In this document: positions 53,902 through 63,558 of the stretch, in pieces | How the letters are laid out: every line of letters starts with the position of its first letter | Position numbering within the stretch: the first letter of the stretch is position 1 | Origin: Chaetoceros tenuissimus | Taxonomy: Eukaryota; Bacillariophyta; Thalassiosirophyceae; Chaetocerotales; Chaetocerotaceae | Length of the DNA: 64,000 nucleotides | Assembly (NCBI GenBank): GCA_021927905.1 | Contig: BLLK01000032.1 | Coordinates: 248,001 to 312,000, forward strand | Reading direction: 5' to 3' | Notes under the pieces: model-generated | The model's input: the letters and a program-made list of their open reading frames with translations, nothing else | What the model was told of the DNA's origin: nothing | Database searches by the model: none | Program-made: the position numbers and the translations under genes

Positions 53902-54323
53902 TTCTAGCTAGGTAGACTGATGAATTTTCTATAAAGCGAGAGATACTTCGGTATTGTATGGGTAGTTACTAGTTTCATATTTTCTTGGAAGTGTTTTGAA
54001 AAGCAGCATTTTGTTGTTGTTCTTTTTAGATCCTCGGGGTTCTTCGAAAAAGATAAGAGGGAGAGGAGAAGAGGAAAGAGGACCAATGATGTCTTCACAG
54101 TACAGAAGTTTTCTGTAAAAGTTCAAAGTTCATATGGTAATAAAGAGTTGTCATTGCAAATTTTCAGCCTTTGTAGAATAATAAACATTAGTGCAGTAGT
54201 TCTACTGAAAATATATTTCCTTTATATTATGCATATTACTGCTTTGACATGATTCAAATGCAAAAGCGTCCAATGAAATTGGAAGGCCTAAAATAAGGAG
54301 GCCATTTTTGAGTGTCATTGTAA
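53902..54323. other. Divergent intergenic region, MYND gene / family A copy 2
   Basis: This 422-base gap should hold the MYND promoter. About 60 bases next to the ATG are shared with the truncated copy near 51852-51930. No other gene was recognised. Confidence 0.4.
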
Positions 54324-55157
54324 ATGGGACTGATGACGAGATGTTCTTTTGGCTTCTTTTTGGGCGGGCTCAATTTCTACAAGATTGAAAGCATCTTCAA
54401 TAGTGATGAAAGCAGCATCAATTGCAATCTTTGTAAATCTATAGATAGCAAATCCCCTTCTTCACTCTTCATTCTAGAGACTACACTCTATACTTGACGA
54501 AACAGGAATACAACACTACTACGCAAACTTGAGGACTTCATCATTATTGGAACTATTATCGAATGCAAGAATACAAACATCATTCATTTCGAACAAGCAT
54601 TTATTCGTGATGATATCGCCGAAAGGCGCGAACCATTTCAAAAACCTGATAAATTCCTGTTTACTGGACGTCAGCCCGAGAAAGGTCATCGGACCGAGAC
54701 TCAAGTCCAATTAGAGAATGGCAATTGGTGCATGCTCTCAGGGGTTGTTACTGAAGTAGGTGAACTTCCTTCAATCGATGAATGGACGAGTAAAACCTGC
54801 TACGATGAGAAATGCAATAACTGTACCCCATTCGAAGAGCTATGCCCTTGTCATAAGGAAGCCTTCCGTAATCGCATACTAACTGAGCTTGGAACTCTAA
54901 ACAGTCAAGTACTGGTTTCACTTGCAATTTTGCATTTTGACAATTACTATAGACAGGAGAACCTGCCATTCAAAGAGGATAGAGTTTACAAAGTTACATA
55001 CGTTGCAAATGAAGCTAGGCATTTTACATGGGGAGTTACCAAGATCGAAGACGTGACCGAAGTGTACAAGAGTGAAAACGAGGAAGCTGCAAAGTTATTT
55101 TTAGACTGGGAAGGAGGGTTTGGGAAGAACTGCAAGTCCTGTGAATGCGACCGCTGA
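54324..55157 (+). pseudogene. Unknown family A, copy 2, apparently broken near the 5' end
   Basis: From 54498 a frame of 219 codons runs to 55157. Its sequence aligns along its length with the family A protein at 50663-51310 (LSGVVTEVGELPSIDEW against LFGTVVEMEAWPSIEKG, and the NLPFKxxR..IEDVT block). It has no ATG until 54732, which would leave only 141 residues. Upstream, an ATG at 54324 opens the same frame and encodes CSFGFFLGGLNFYKI, resembling the membrane helix of copy 1 (VIGFALSRLNF), but a TGA at 54495 interrupts it. No GT-AG intron that would skip the TGA and keep frame was found. Either the gene is damaged or its real first exon is elsewhere. Extra Cys clusters (CYDEKCNNC, CPCHK, CKSCEC) are specific to this copy. 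Confidence 0.5.
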
Positions 55158-56095
55158 TTTTTTCTGAAAGGAGTCCTTCCACTTTTTCGACGCTAGTTTT
55201 GCTCTCCCCTCATCTCATGTCACTATACTTTTTACACCTCTCTGATAATATACTTGAAGTTGTCCTCATCTTCACGAATGACTATTGGACTTGTAGCTAC
55301 TCTTGTAACATAATTATTTGTTGAATCATCAAAATTGCATTATAACTGTCATATTCGCTTTCTTCATTTCCACAAGTGAGGCAAGATCAGCTGAAAAAGT
55401 GAAAAACTTGACGCGTTTTCGACCTGGACATTTGCTCTGCTATCGTGGTTACGTATCTTAATCAAGCAAAAAACTGGGACTATGAAACACGCCTCGTAGT
55501 ATAGAATGAATCATTCTCTTACTTCATTAACACTAATTATACAGTAAGGAGGTATTTAGATTCAGTTGCTCTTGTTCTTGCCATTGTCAGTGGTTTCATT
55601 GGCAGAGCTCGTTTCTACTATTACAAAAGAAGAATTACGTAATAAATCAAAGGCAATAACATATAGCAGCGGTATTCAAAGCTAAAGTTAGATAGCAGGA
55701 GGTTTGGATTATCCTGTATGGCTGATATAGTAATACGTACGCTTCAATAAGGATGCCATGTATATAGTCTATATATTTACATGTACGAATCACTTACTGG
55801 ACTTATGCTGCCCTCACTCCCGTTTAAAATTCTCCCTTTTATTTGCGATACTTGAATGCTCTTCAAAATAAAAAGTTTTCATAGCGTAATCACAAATATT
55901 ATTAATGGTAGTACTTACAGCAATTCATTACTTTCGGATTGTAGTGATTTTTTTCAATCTCTTCTTTGAAAAGGATTTTTCATTTTATCTGTAGGCATGT
56001 ACATGTAATATAAAACAGTTATATATATCCAAAGATATTCTCAAATATTTACATACCGTCCTATACCTCTGCCACTTTCGAAAGGTTTCCTTTGC
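55158..56095. other. Intergenic region, possible small remnant
   Basis: This 938-base gap lies downstream of family A copy 2. A short frame near 55550-55640 reads LDSVALVLAIVSGFIGRARF and stops; it resembles the membrane helix of family A copy 1 and may be a further remnant, but the match is too short to be sure. The rest is AT-rich without recognisable features. Confidence 0.3.
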
Positions 56096-57307
56096 TTATC
56101 TCCAACCTCGTCTGTCATTATTTCTTCTGTACCCACCTCCATTATGACCACCGCCGCCATGTCCTCTGTCGCGTTCCCATCTATCATCACGAGAGCGTGA
56201 TCTATCATCTCGTCTATATCCTCCACTGCCTCGACCTCCGTATCCACGATCGTAATTTCTTCCTCTTCCTGGTGGCGGGCCGCCGTATCCTCCACCATCT
56301 CGACCATAGCCAGGTGGCGGACCTCTCGGAGGCCCATCATGAGTTGGTCTCCAATTACGAGCCTTTTGATCTAATTCCTTGAACTTATCACGTACCATTT
56401 TCCATCCAACATACTGCTTTCCTGCATAATGCGCTGCAATTCTTTCTTCTGCATCACGGAAGGACATGAAATTTCCTGAAACTTCACAAACGGTTTTATC
56501 TGCAGAAAGTTCAGTTTTGACATAGTACAATTGCTTTGTAATATTACCAAGTTGATCACGTAGTGGGACAATCACTGTATTTGTAAGATTAGCAATATTT
56601 CCAATTACCTTTTGTTGCTCTGCAGAGAGTGCATACAGTTTGGACTTGACCTCCTTGATTTTGGTCTCTAGAGTAGGATCATCTTGTTCATCGGGTGCTC
56701 CCTCTTTGGGTGCCTCATTCTCCTTTTCCAAACCTTGCAATTCTTTCCAGAGTCCTTTCCAATCTTCGTCAATTTCCATAATCTTTTGTAGCATTTCTTT
56801 CACTTCTTCTTCTCTGATCTCAAGATCCGCCATGATTTCAGCAGCATCACGAATCATATCATCACTAATGTCAGTTACAGGATCAATTCTATTCTGATTT
56901 GTACCTCTAGCTCGAGCAGCTTTCACAATCTCCTGTCTCAATTTCTCTTTGTTGCGATTGACAATACGATCACAATCTCTGACCAAACTTCCCAGTTTTT
57001 GATGAAGCATTCTTTCAAATCCTAGTCGATCCTTTTCATGCTCTGGTAGGGAAAGGTATTCTTCTCTTGCATCATCTCGAACTTGATATGGGTTCGGTCC
57101 GAGGTCTGACTTTGTGTTTGTAAATAGTTCATAGACATCTACACCCCATGCACAGTAAAGAGGGCATATGTCTCTATCATAGCATGATTTCTTTTTACGG
57201 AGTGAGTCCCAGTCTGTGTCGTTTTCGTTGCTTGCTGGAGCGACAATGGTGGTATTTCTATCTTGGCCCATTAGGGCGTCTAGCATCGCTCTTGCTTCTG
57301 CAGCCAT
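56096..57307 (-). CDS. LUC7L: LUC7-like U1 snRNP splicing factor with RGG-rich tail
   Basis: This 403-residue single-exon protein matches LUC7, a U1 snRNP component that helps choose 5' splice sites. The start AEARAMLDALMGQDRN is the LUC7 N-terminal helix. The first finger region (about 42-80) reads CYDRDICPLYCAWGVDVYEL followed by TNTKSDLGPNPY, like the family's HD.F..TK.DLGPC. A long coiled coil follows. The second finger (about 270-305) reads VCEVSGNFMSFRDAEERIAAHYAGKQYVGW; the family has CEVC here, so one zinc ligand is Ser, and the last expected His is also changed (KQYVGW for KxHxGY). The tail is rich in GGY, RGPPPG and arginine with RSRSRDD. Nuclear RNA binding is expected. Confidence 0.85.
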   Translation of the reverse strand: MAAEARAMLDALMGQDRNTTIVAPASNENDTDWDSLRKKKSCYDRDICPLYCAWGVDVYELFTNTKSDLGPNPYQVRDDAREEYLSLPEHEKDRLGFERMLHQKLGSLVRDCDRIVNRNKEKLRQEIVKAARARGTNQNRIDPVTDISDDMIRDAAEIMADLEIREEEVKEMLQKIMEIDEDWKGLWKELQGLEKENEAPKEGAPDEQDDPTLETKIKEVKSKLYALSAEQQKVIGNIANLTNTVIVPLRDQLGNITKQLYYVKTELSADKTVCEVSGNFMSFRDAEERIAAHYAGKQYVGWKMVRDKFKELDQKARNWRPTHDGPPRGPPPGYGRDGGGYGGPPPGRGRNYDRGYGGRGSGGYRRDDRSRSRDDRWERDRGHGGGGHNGGGYRRNNDRRGWR

Positions 57308-57579
57308 CTTTCGTTCTTTTTCTGGTCACTTTAGGCAAAGGAAATTGTACTTATTCGAGCAATTTATTACTGATAGAGAGTGAGAGAAAGTGCAAGAGGT
57401 ATCAGGTCATGTAGTAAGGTAGAGAGGAGAGAGTATCAGAGAAACAAAAAGAGAGAGCCTTCAGCGAGAGAGAAGCTGCTCTCATCATTGGTTGCTATTG
57501 TCTCCTTATCTATGCGTAATATTCAACCTTTGATATATAGGTATTTAGCCCATTTTTGTTGGAATGGAGTTAGAAACAA
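57308..57579. other. Intergenic region with GA-rich tract
   Basis: These 272 bases include the LUC7 promoter. A purine-rich GA tract runs through about 57371-57475 on the plus strand (CT-rich on the LUC7 sense strand), a common feature of 5' leaders and GAGA-type promoter elements. Confidence 0.4.
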
Positions 57580-58668
57580 TTATCGATTTAATCTACCAAA
57601 TAGCTTGTATGCATTATTCCTAGAAGCATTGGCAACTTCCTCAGCCGTAACTCCTTTCACTCCAGAGACAACCTGGCATACTTGGACGATGTGACAGGGT
57701 TCGTATCTATTTTTCACGCATAACCCTGCTTCATATTTCTTTTCGGTCTTTTGCTCAAATTTTGTAGTTACATATTGAGATCCAGCATGAGTCGCTCTTA
57801 TGTCACACCAAGGGCAATCAGTCTCAATCAATAACTTGTCCATAGGGATCTCCTTTACTACTTGAAGATTATCTTCGGTTTTCAGACTGCAACCGTTGAT
57901 ACCAATGTACAATCCAAGATCTATGAATTTCATTGCAAGTTCAATAGAATCATCAAATGAATGCACAACACCTCCTGCCCTTTCTACCCCATCCGTAAAA
58001 TAATGCTCCTTTAATATGTTCAAAAGATCTTCACCTGTCTCTCGATTGTGCAGAAACAATGGTAGATCTTTCATTTCTTCTTCTTTTGCAAGTTCCAACT
58101 GTTTGATCAATCCTTTCTTTTGAGTCTCTTTGCCACAAAATTCCAATCGAGCGTAATCCAAGCCTAGTTCTCCAAGTGCTGCTAAACTTCCCTCTTGCAG
58201 TCCTTCTTTGATTACATTGCGTAGAGAGTCAATATATATACTCCAACTTTCTTCACTATCGCCAAACTCCTGACTGCATCTGGTAGGATGGACGCCTGCT
58301 GTACAAAACAACCTTTTATCTGATTTTGCGAGCTCCAAAGCCTTCTTGCTTTCTTCCAGAGTCCCTGCAGTGATTATGATTTTATCAAGATTATTTTCCC
58401 ATGCACGATGCAGAACCAAATCTAGATCGGCATCATGCCTTTGTTTTCCTCGGTAGGAACCTTGATACATTTCATCTAAAAGATTTGCACCAATGTCTAC
58501 ATAAGAGCATAATGATTTGTCCTCAGTAGTACTTGACATTTTGGATTTAGGTTGAAAGTTTTGTCTTGCAAAATTTAATGGCTGCGTAAAGGCCGTTGAT
58601 TGAATTGTAGAAGATATGGACGTGGTTGTGTAGAGGAAAATTGTCTTTGCCAAGAGACTTCTATTCAT
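57580..58668 (-). CDS. TATDN1: TatD-family nuclease, TATDN1-like, with N-terminal extension
   Basis: This 362-residue protein is close to TATDN1, a metal-dependent 3'-5' exonuclease of the TatD family (TIM barrel). Matches run along the whole length: VDIGANLLDEMYQGSYRGKQ, AGVHPTRCSQEF, ALGELGLDYARLEFC, LFLHNRETGEDLL, GVVHSFDDSIELA, YIGINGCSLKTEDNLQVV, LIETDCPWCDIR and KNRYEPCHIVQVCQVV. The metal-binding Glu, His and Asp residues are present. The first 43 residues (MNRSLLAKTIFLYTTTSISS and STAFTQPLNFARQ) are an extension; the STAFTQP stretch could be a plastid cleavage motif, or the whole a mitochondrial presequence. A later Met (MSSTTEDKSL) would give a cytosolic form. Confidence 0.92.
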   Translation of the reverse strand: MNRSLLAKTIFLYTTTSISSTIQSTAFTQPLNFARQNFQPKSKMSSTTEDKSLCSYVDIGANLLDEMYQGSYRGKQRHDADLDLVLHRAWENNLDKIIITAGTLEESKKALELAKSDKRLFCTAGVHPTRCSQEFGDSEESWSIYIDSLRNVIKEGLQEGSLAALGELGLDYARLEFCGKETQKKGLIKQLELAKEEEMKDLPLFLHNRETGEDLLNILKEHYFTDGVERAGGVVHSFDDSIELAMKFIDLGLYIGINGCSLKTEDNLQVVKEIPMDKLLIETDCPWCDIRATHAGSQYVTTKFEQKTEKKYEAGLCVKNRYEPCHIVQVCQVVSGVKGVTAEEVANASRNNAYKLFGRLNR

Positions 58669-58973
58669 ATTCCTTCAAGGAATGCACTGGATAGCACCTG
58701 TAATTGTAAATGCACCTCGTTTAATACCTCTCCCAGTTTACCTTTCAATTAAAAAGAGATCAAATTGAAATACGGTCGATAAAAAAGCAAACAATTTCGA
58801 GATCTTTTCCTGATATACAGACAGACCATAATGGACAACACGTCACATTTCACCTGTTTTGGTTTTGGACTTTAGACACAAAAGGTGCTATTGCGCTATT
58901 GCATGATATGAAAGCCTCACTATATTTCAATTCTCAACGAAATACAAACATATATTGATCATCTGAAAACAAC
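58669..58973. other. Divergent intergenic region, TatD / SDR genes
   Basis: These 305 bases hold two divergent promoters. No distinct element was recognised beyond AT-rich sequence. Confidence 0.35.
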
Positions 58974-60017
58974 ATGTTGAAATTATTTGCACTCTTGCAA
59001 CTTTTTGCCATGTGCTCCGCTTTTGGCGATTTCAAAATGCCAAAGTTTGAACTTCCATGGGATAAACCGGTAGCGAATGGCTCTCCATCTGGTGCATCAA
59101 GTACTGCGCTACAACCTGGAGATACTATCGCAGTTGTAGGAGCTAGTGGTAATGTTGGAAAGCTTGTTGCTCTTCGACTATCTGATACTTACAAAGTCAA
59201 TGGCATCGTTCGTGATGCATCTTCTGTTGAAAAGTTTTTTGAAGGGAGAGAGGATTCCATCAAGTTATTTGAAGCAAATCTTTTGGATGAAATGAGATGT
59301 GCTTCAGATGGCGAGGATTTTGCTTGTCCAGATAAATTGATTGAACCTCTCAGAAATGCGAATGCTATTGTGATTTGCAGTGGAACAACTGCCTTCCCAA
59401 CCAAGGCATGGACTAAATCTGGCGAAGACGAAGTTTCAAGTTATGTACTAAAGTCACTTCTTGATAATTCATTTTCCATAAAGAAAACAATTTCATCTCT
59501 AGATGAACAGGGGCTCAATACGCCAAACAATGTTGATGCAAAATCAAATGAATTCATAGTCAAAGCATGGAACAAAGCTTGCAAAGCTACTCAAAAAAGG
59601 ATTATTATGTTGAGCTCTATCGGCGTTCAGAGAAGGGAAAGTATGCCTTTCCCAATTTTAAACACTTGTGGAGTACTCGATGCAAAGGCAGCTGGAGAGA
59701 AGGCGATTGAAGATGCGGCAAAGGAGAATGGATATTCATATACGATCATTAGGCCAGGTCAACTTTTTGGGGGACCGTATGATAACAATTACTACCTTGG
59801 TACTCTATTTCAATTAGACAAGGATGCTGCGACCCAGGATGTACAAGTTGGAAAGGGTGACGAACTTCTCGGTGATACTTTGAGAAGCACACTTGCTGAA
59901 GTAACTGCTCAGATTGCAGAAGGAGATTATGCTAGGGATTTGGACTTTGCTGTAGTGAATGTTAAGGGAGAAAGTCCTACAGTGGACATCGTCAAGGAGC
60001 GCTTGAGTATGTTGTAA
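58974..60017 (+). CDS. Plastid-targeted NAD(P)-binding atypical SDR (NmrA/HSCARG-like)
   Basis: This 347-residue protein starts with a signal peptide and plastid motif (LLQLFAMCSAFGDFKMP). The Rossmann fold begins at DTIAVVGASGNVGKLVALRL (about 50-70), with the GxSGxxG loop of atypical short-chain dehydrogenases. Later matches are IVICSGTTAFPTKAW, RIIMLSSIGVQRRES and YTIIRPGQLFGGPYDNNYY, which fit the NAD(P)-binding domain PF13460. These proteins are often redox-related or regulatory, and a classical YxxxK catalytic pair is not obvious. The specific reaction is unknown. Confidence 0.85.
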   Translation: MLKLFALLQLFAMCSAFGDFKMPKFELPWDKPVANGSPSGASSTALQPGDTIAVVGASGNVGKLVALRLSDTYKVNGIVRDASSVEKFFEGREDSIKLFEANLLDEMRCASDGEDFACPDKLIEPLRNANAIVICSGTTAFPTKAWTKSGEDEVSSYVLKSLLDNSFSIKKTISSLDEQGLNTPNNVDAKSNEFIVKAWNKACKATQKRIIMLSSIGVQRRESMPFPILNTCGVLDAKAAGEKAIEDAAKENGYSYTIIRPGQLFGGPYDNNYYLGTLFQLDKDAATQDVQVGKGDELLGDTLRSTLAEVTAQIAEGDYARDLDFAVVNVKGESPTVDIVKERLSML

Positions 60018-60301
60018 CTAAACTTATTTATTGTAAAGAATCAAATTATCATAGAATAGGAAATAAAATAATAAACTGAAATAAGCAAAAAAGAGGAAAA
60101 AGAAAATAACAATGACAAGATGAAATCTTTTCGTCTGTCCGTTAACCGTAACACACATCACCTCCAGCCTCCAAGCGATTGTGAATTCGTCTCATTTTTA
60201 GGTCAATCAAAACTGTAAAAACTTATTCAACTAAACCTGAAGTCTTTCCAAATAACAATCGATATAACTAATGATGCCATCAAGTGCGAATGATATGAAT
60301 C

Positions 60302-60339
60302 CATTGTTCTGCTTTTTAGCCATTGTTCTGCTTTTTAGC
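60302..60339 (+). repeat. Exact 19-bp tandem duplication at the start of the PTH2 gene
   Basis: The unit CATTGTTCTGCTTTTTAGC occurs twice in a row (60302-60320 and 60321-60339). Because 19 is not a multiple of three, it shifts the frame between the ATGs at 60271/60295 and the rest of the peptidyl-tRNA hydrolase frame. Confidence 0.9.
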
Positions 60340-60868
60340 GGGAGCACTTCTTCCTTCCCTAGCTTTCGTATTTCTACAGAACAAGGAAGTGAAGAAAATA
60401 GATAATATTTCAATAGGTTCCGGAGAAGAATATGATGACGAAGGCGATGACGATTCATCTGCTGCACCTGATGTTGCTACAGATATATCGCAAGCTTGGG
60501 GAATGAAAGATGCACCATACAAAATGGTTTTATGTGTCAATACTAGTTTAGGAATGGGCAAGGGAAAGATAGCTGCTCAATGCTGCCATGCAGCTGTTGG
60601 ATGTTATAAAAGAGCAAGAACTGCATGCCCAGCTGGGTTAGCAGCTTGGGAACGAACAGGCTGCGCAAAGATTGCAGTGAAATGTCCAGATGAAAAAGAA
60701 ATGATGGAAGAAATTCTTGTAAAGGCAATTCAAGCAGGAATTCCTGCATACTTTGTAGAAGACGCTGGTAGAACACAAATTGCAGCAGGAAGTCGAACAG
60801 TATTGGGTCTTGGACCTGCTCCTGTTTATGCATTTGAAGGAATCACATCTCATTTAAAATTAATGTAG
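60323..60868 (+). CDS. PTRH2: Peptidyl-tRNA hydrolase 2, 5' frame disrupted
   Basis: The C-terminal 120 residues are a complete PTH2 domain, which frees tRNA from stalled peptidyl-tRNA: YKMVLCVNTSLGMGKGKIAA, QCCHAAVGCYKRA, IPAYFVEDAGRTQIAAGS and TVLGLGPAP. The frame opens after a TAG and reads a hydrophobic anchor (FLAGALLPSLAFVFLQNKE) as in the membrane-bound PTRH2 type, but no ATG lies in frame before 60503. ATGs at 60271 and 60295 would lead directly into the anchor (MNPLFCFLAGALLP) if the 19-bp tandem duplication at 60302-60339 were a single copy. As it stands, either translation starts at 60503 (MKDAPYKM, about 121 residues, catalytic domain whole but no anchor), or the duplication is an allele or assembly difference. 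Confidence 0.82.
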   Translation: MFCFLAGALLPSLAFVFLQNKEVKKIDNISIGSGEEYDDEGDDDSSAAPDVATDISQAWGMKDAPYKMVLCVNTSLGMGKGKIAAQCCHAAVGCYKRARTACPAGLAAWERTGCAKIAVKCPDEKEMMEEILVKAIQAGIPAYFVEDAGRTQIAAGSRTVLGLGPAPVYAFEGITSHLKLM

Positions 60869-61305
60869 GAACAACATGTGGAGAAATAAACAAGTGTGAG
60901 CAAAGGGATCTTTTTTGATTCATGAACGATTTTGTTCAAGCAATATAATAAATAATGCACTTTTTTCAAATAAATATTTCTTTAAAGGAGTAATACAGAC
61001 AAGCAAGGGTACATCTACCTTTTACTATGGACGGATAATATGAATCTATTTTCAAAAATAATGATGAGAGTTTTTTAAAAGAAAGATCTTGAATCTATCC
61101 TCCTCCTCTCCCCCTTTCTTCCTTTCTTGCCAGCTGGAGTCTTTTCCAAAGATCAGGAAAAATCCAAAGAACAACGCACTTTCAGTCCTCAAGTTCAACT
61201 TGGCAACATGATGGCTCATCCCCAGCGAAACAATAATAACAATTCCTTATTGGATCGTACCAATCTCATTAATTTCACTTTGTACATCAATTTCACATCA
61301 ATAAA
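60869..61305. other. Intergenic region before GSA aminomutase
   Basis: These 437 bases hold the PTH2 3' end and the aminomutase promoter. CT-rich sequence around 61098-61128 may be part of the leader. No gene was recognised. Confidence 0.35.
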
Positions 61306-62952
61306 ATGAAGCTCGCATTCGCAACCGCACTTATGGCAAGCACTGCTGCTGCTTTCTCCCCAGCATCTGTGCCATCAGCAAACACTGCTTTGAAGATGTC
61401 TGCTGTAGAAACTGAACTTTACACTTTTGAGAAATCCGAGGAAATTTTCGCAGCAGCTAAGGAGGTGAGTTTCGCTAGAAGGAAAGGTGAAAAGGAGCTT
61501 GTTCGCAATTCACAAGCTATGGTGGATATATCATTTTTATGCACTGATTCCTAGAGAAAACATGAACCTCTAGAGAAGAGCCTAAGAAAGAAAATTTTGA
61601 TGTATGGAAGACGCACAAAGAAAAAAGAAAAAAAAATTGATGTATGGAAGACGCACAAAGAAAAAAGAAATATACTATCTTTATTCTCACATTTCTAATT
61701 CTTGTACTATTAGCTTATGCCTGGTGGAGTATCTTCCCCAGTACGTGCTTTCAAGTCTGTTGGAGGAAACCCAGTTGTATTCGATAGAGTAAAGGGAGCA
61801 TACGCATGGGATGTTGATGACAACAAATACATTGACTACGTTGGAACTTGGGGACCAGCTATCATTGGACACGCAGATGATGAGGTTCTTGATGCAGTAA
61901 AGGCAACCATGGATAAGGGATGCTCTTTCGGAGCTCCATGTCTTCTTGAGAATCAGCTCGCACAGAAGGTAATTGATGCAGTTCCATCCGTAGAGATGGT
62001 TCGTTTCACCAACTCTGGAACTGAGGCGTGCATGGGAATGATCCGTCTTGTACGTGCATACACTCAGCGTGAGAAGGTTATCAAGTTCGAGGGATGCTAC
62101 CACGGACACGCTGATTCCTTCCTTGTACAGGCTGGATCTGGAGTTGCTACCCTTGGACTTCCAGATTCCCCAGGAGTTCCAGCATCCGCAACTGCTGCAA
62201 CCCTTTGTGCACAATACAACGACATCGAATCTGTTAAGAAGATTTTCGAGGATAACAAGGACGAAATTGCTGCTGTAATCCTTGAGCCAGTTGTTGGAAA
62301 CTCTGGATTCATCAAGCCAGACAAGGAGTTCCTTGAGGCACTTCGTGAGATCACCACTGAGAATGGATCAGTTCTTGTATTCGACGAGGTAATGACTGGA
62401 TTCCGTGTTGCATATGGAGGAGCACAAGAATACTTTGGAGTAACACCAGATGTAACCACTATGGGTAAGGTAATTGGAGGAGGACTTCCAGTAGGAGCAT
62501 ACGGAGGAAAGAGAGAAATCATGGAGTTGGTTGCTCCTGCTGGACCTATGTACCAAGCTGGAACCCTTTCTGGAAACCCACTTGCAATGACTGCAGGAAT
62601 CAAGACTATGGAGCGTCTTGAGCAGCCTGGAGTACACGAGGAACTTGAGCGCAAGTCTAAGATGCTCATTGATGGAATTGTAGCTGCTGCTGAGAAGCAC
62701 GGACATGAAATTAGTGCTGACTGTGCTGGTGGTATGTTCGGATGGTATTTCACCAAGGGACCAGTAAAGAACTTCCAAGATGCAACCAAGGCTGATCCAG
62801 AGAAGTTCGGAAAGTGGCACCGTATGATGCTTGAGCGTGGAGTATACCTTGCACCATCTATGTATGAGGCAGGATTCATGTCCATGGCTCACACAGAAGA
62901 GGATATCAAGAGAACTATCGAAATTGCTGATGAGGTATTGTCTCAATTGTAA
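61306..62952 (+). CDS. hemL: Glutamate-1-semialdehyde 2,1-aminomutase, plastid
   Basis: Exons 61306-61464 and 61714-62952 (phase 0, GT-AG intron of 249 nt) encode 465 residues. The enzyme converts glutamate-1-semialdehyde to 5-aminolevulinate, the C5 route to chlorophyll and heme. Exon 1 is a plastid leader ([20 protein letters not shown]). The body matches the family throughout: [87 protein letters not shown] and the PLP lysine in [18 protein letters not shown] (about 305). Length is as usual. Codon use is strongly biased, indicating high expression. The intron contains a tandem duplication. Confidence 0.97.
61597..61669 (+). repeat. Tandem duplication inside the aminomutase intron
   Basis: A unit of about 32 bases that begins TTGATGTATGGAAGACGCAC and ends in AAAGAAAAAAGAAA occurs twice, near 61597 and 61637, with only an A-run between. 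The copies are essentially identical, so the event is recent. Confidence 0.8.
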
Positions 62953-63558
62953 ACTTTCTCAATTTTTGATGATGAAATTGTACTACATAAAGCCATAAAA
63001 ATATAAAAAGTGAAATAATAGTTTAGTTTTCTGGATTTTTAAAAGAGAGCCTAGTCGAAGATGTGAGGCTTGGTGGCATTGAAACTTTCTTGCTCATGAA
63101 GACTTTATGAAGAACAAAACTATCGCCAGAAAATAGAATCATCAATGTGAATGAAAAATGACCCTTACAATGCTGATTCTGACTTTGACCGTAGGTATAG
63201 GGTGCAGGTGGTCACACAAATATCTTCATTTTCCAACCTTTCGTAAAGCTATCATCTGATTAAAATATGCTCTGTAGGACTATGAGTAGGTTAACAAAAG
63301 AGACTTGAGCCTTGCGCAATACTTCCTTTTTCATCCAAGTTGAAGAACACAATAGAATTTCTAGGAAATAGGATAGGTTACGATCTTTCAAACTATCCGT
63401 GAAGACTAAGGACTTATGGTCGATGACGTGAAGTTTTGTTGATGAGGAAAGATTTGTTGTGCCGGCACACAGGAAAGAGCCAATACACCATGCACCAATT
63501 GTTTTATCTTGTAAACGAGTTTTTCTATAGACTAATAGACTAAGTACATATTCACACA
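62953..63558. other. Intergenic region at right side
   Basis: This 606-base gap precedes the last gene. A 99-codon minus-strand frame (63260-63559) lacks an ATG and any recognisable domain. No RNA gene was recognised. Confidence 0.4.

Noticed and set aside
60305-60337. Possible mini-intron formed by the 19-bp repeats (GT...AG)
   Set aside because: The GT-AG span would be 33 nt, shorter than any other intron here, and being a multiple of three it would not mend the frame.
62097-62946. Antisense frames of 262 and 192 codons within GSA aminomutase
   Set aside because: Shadows of the sense gene with no recognisable motif.
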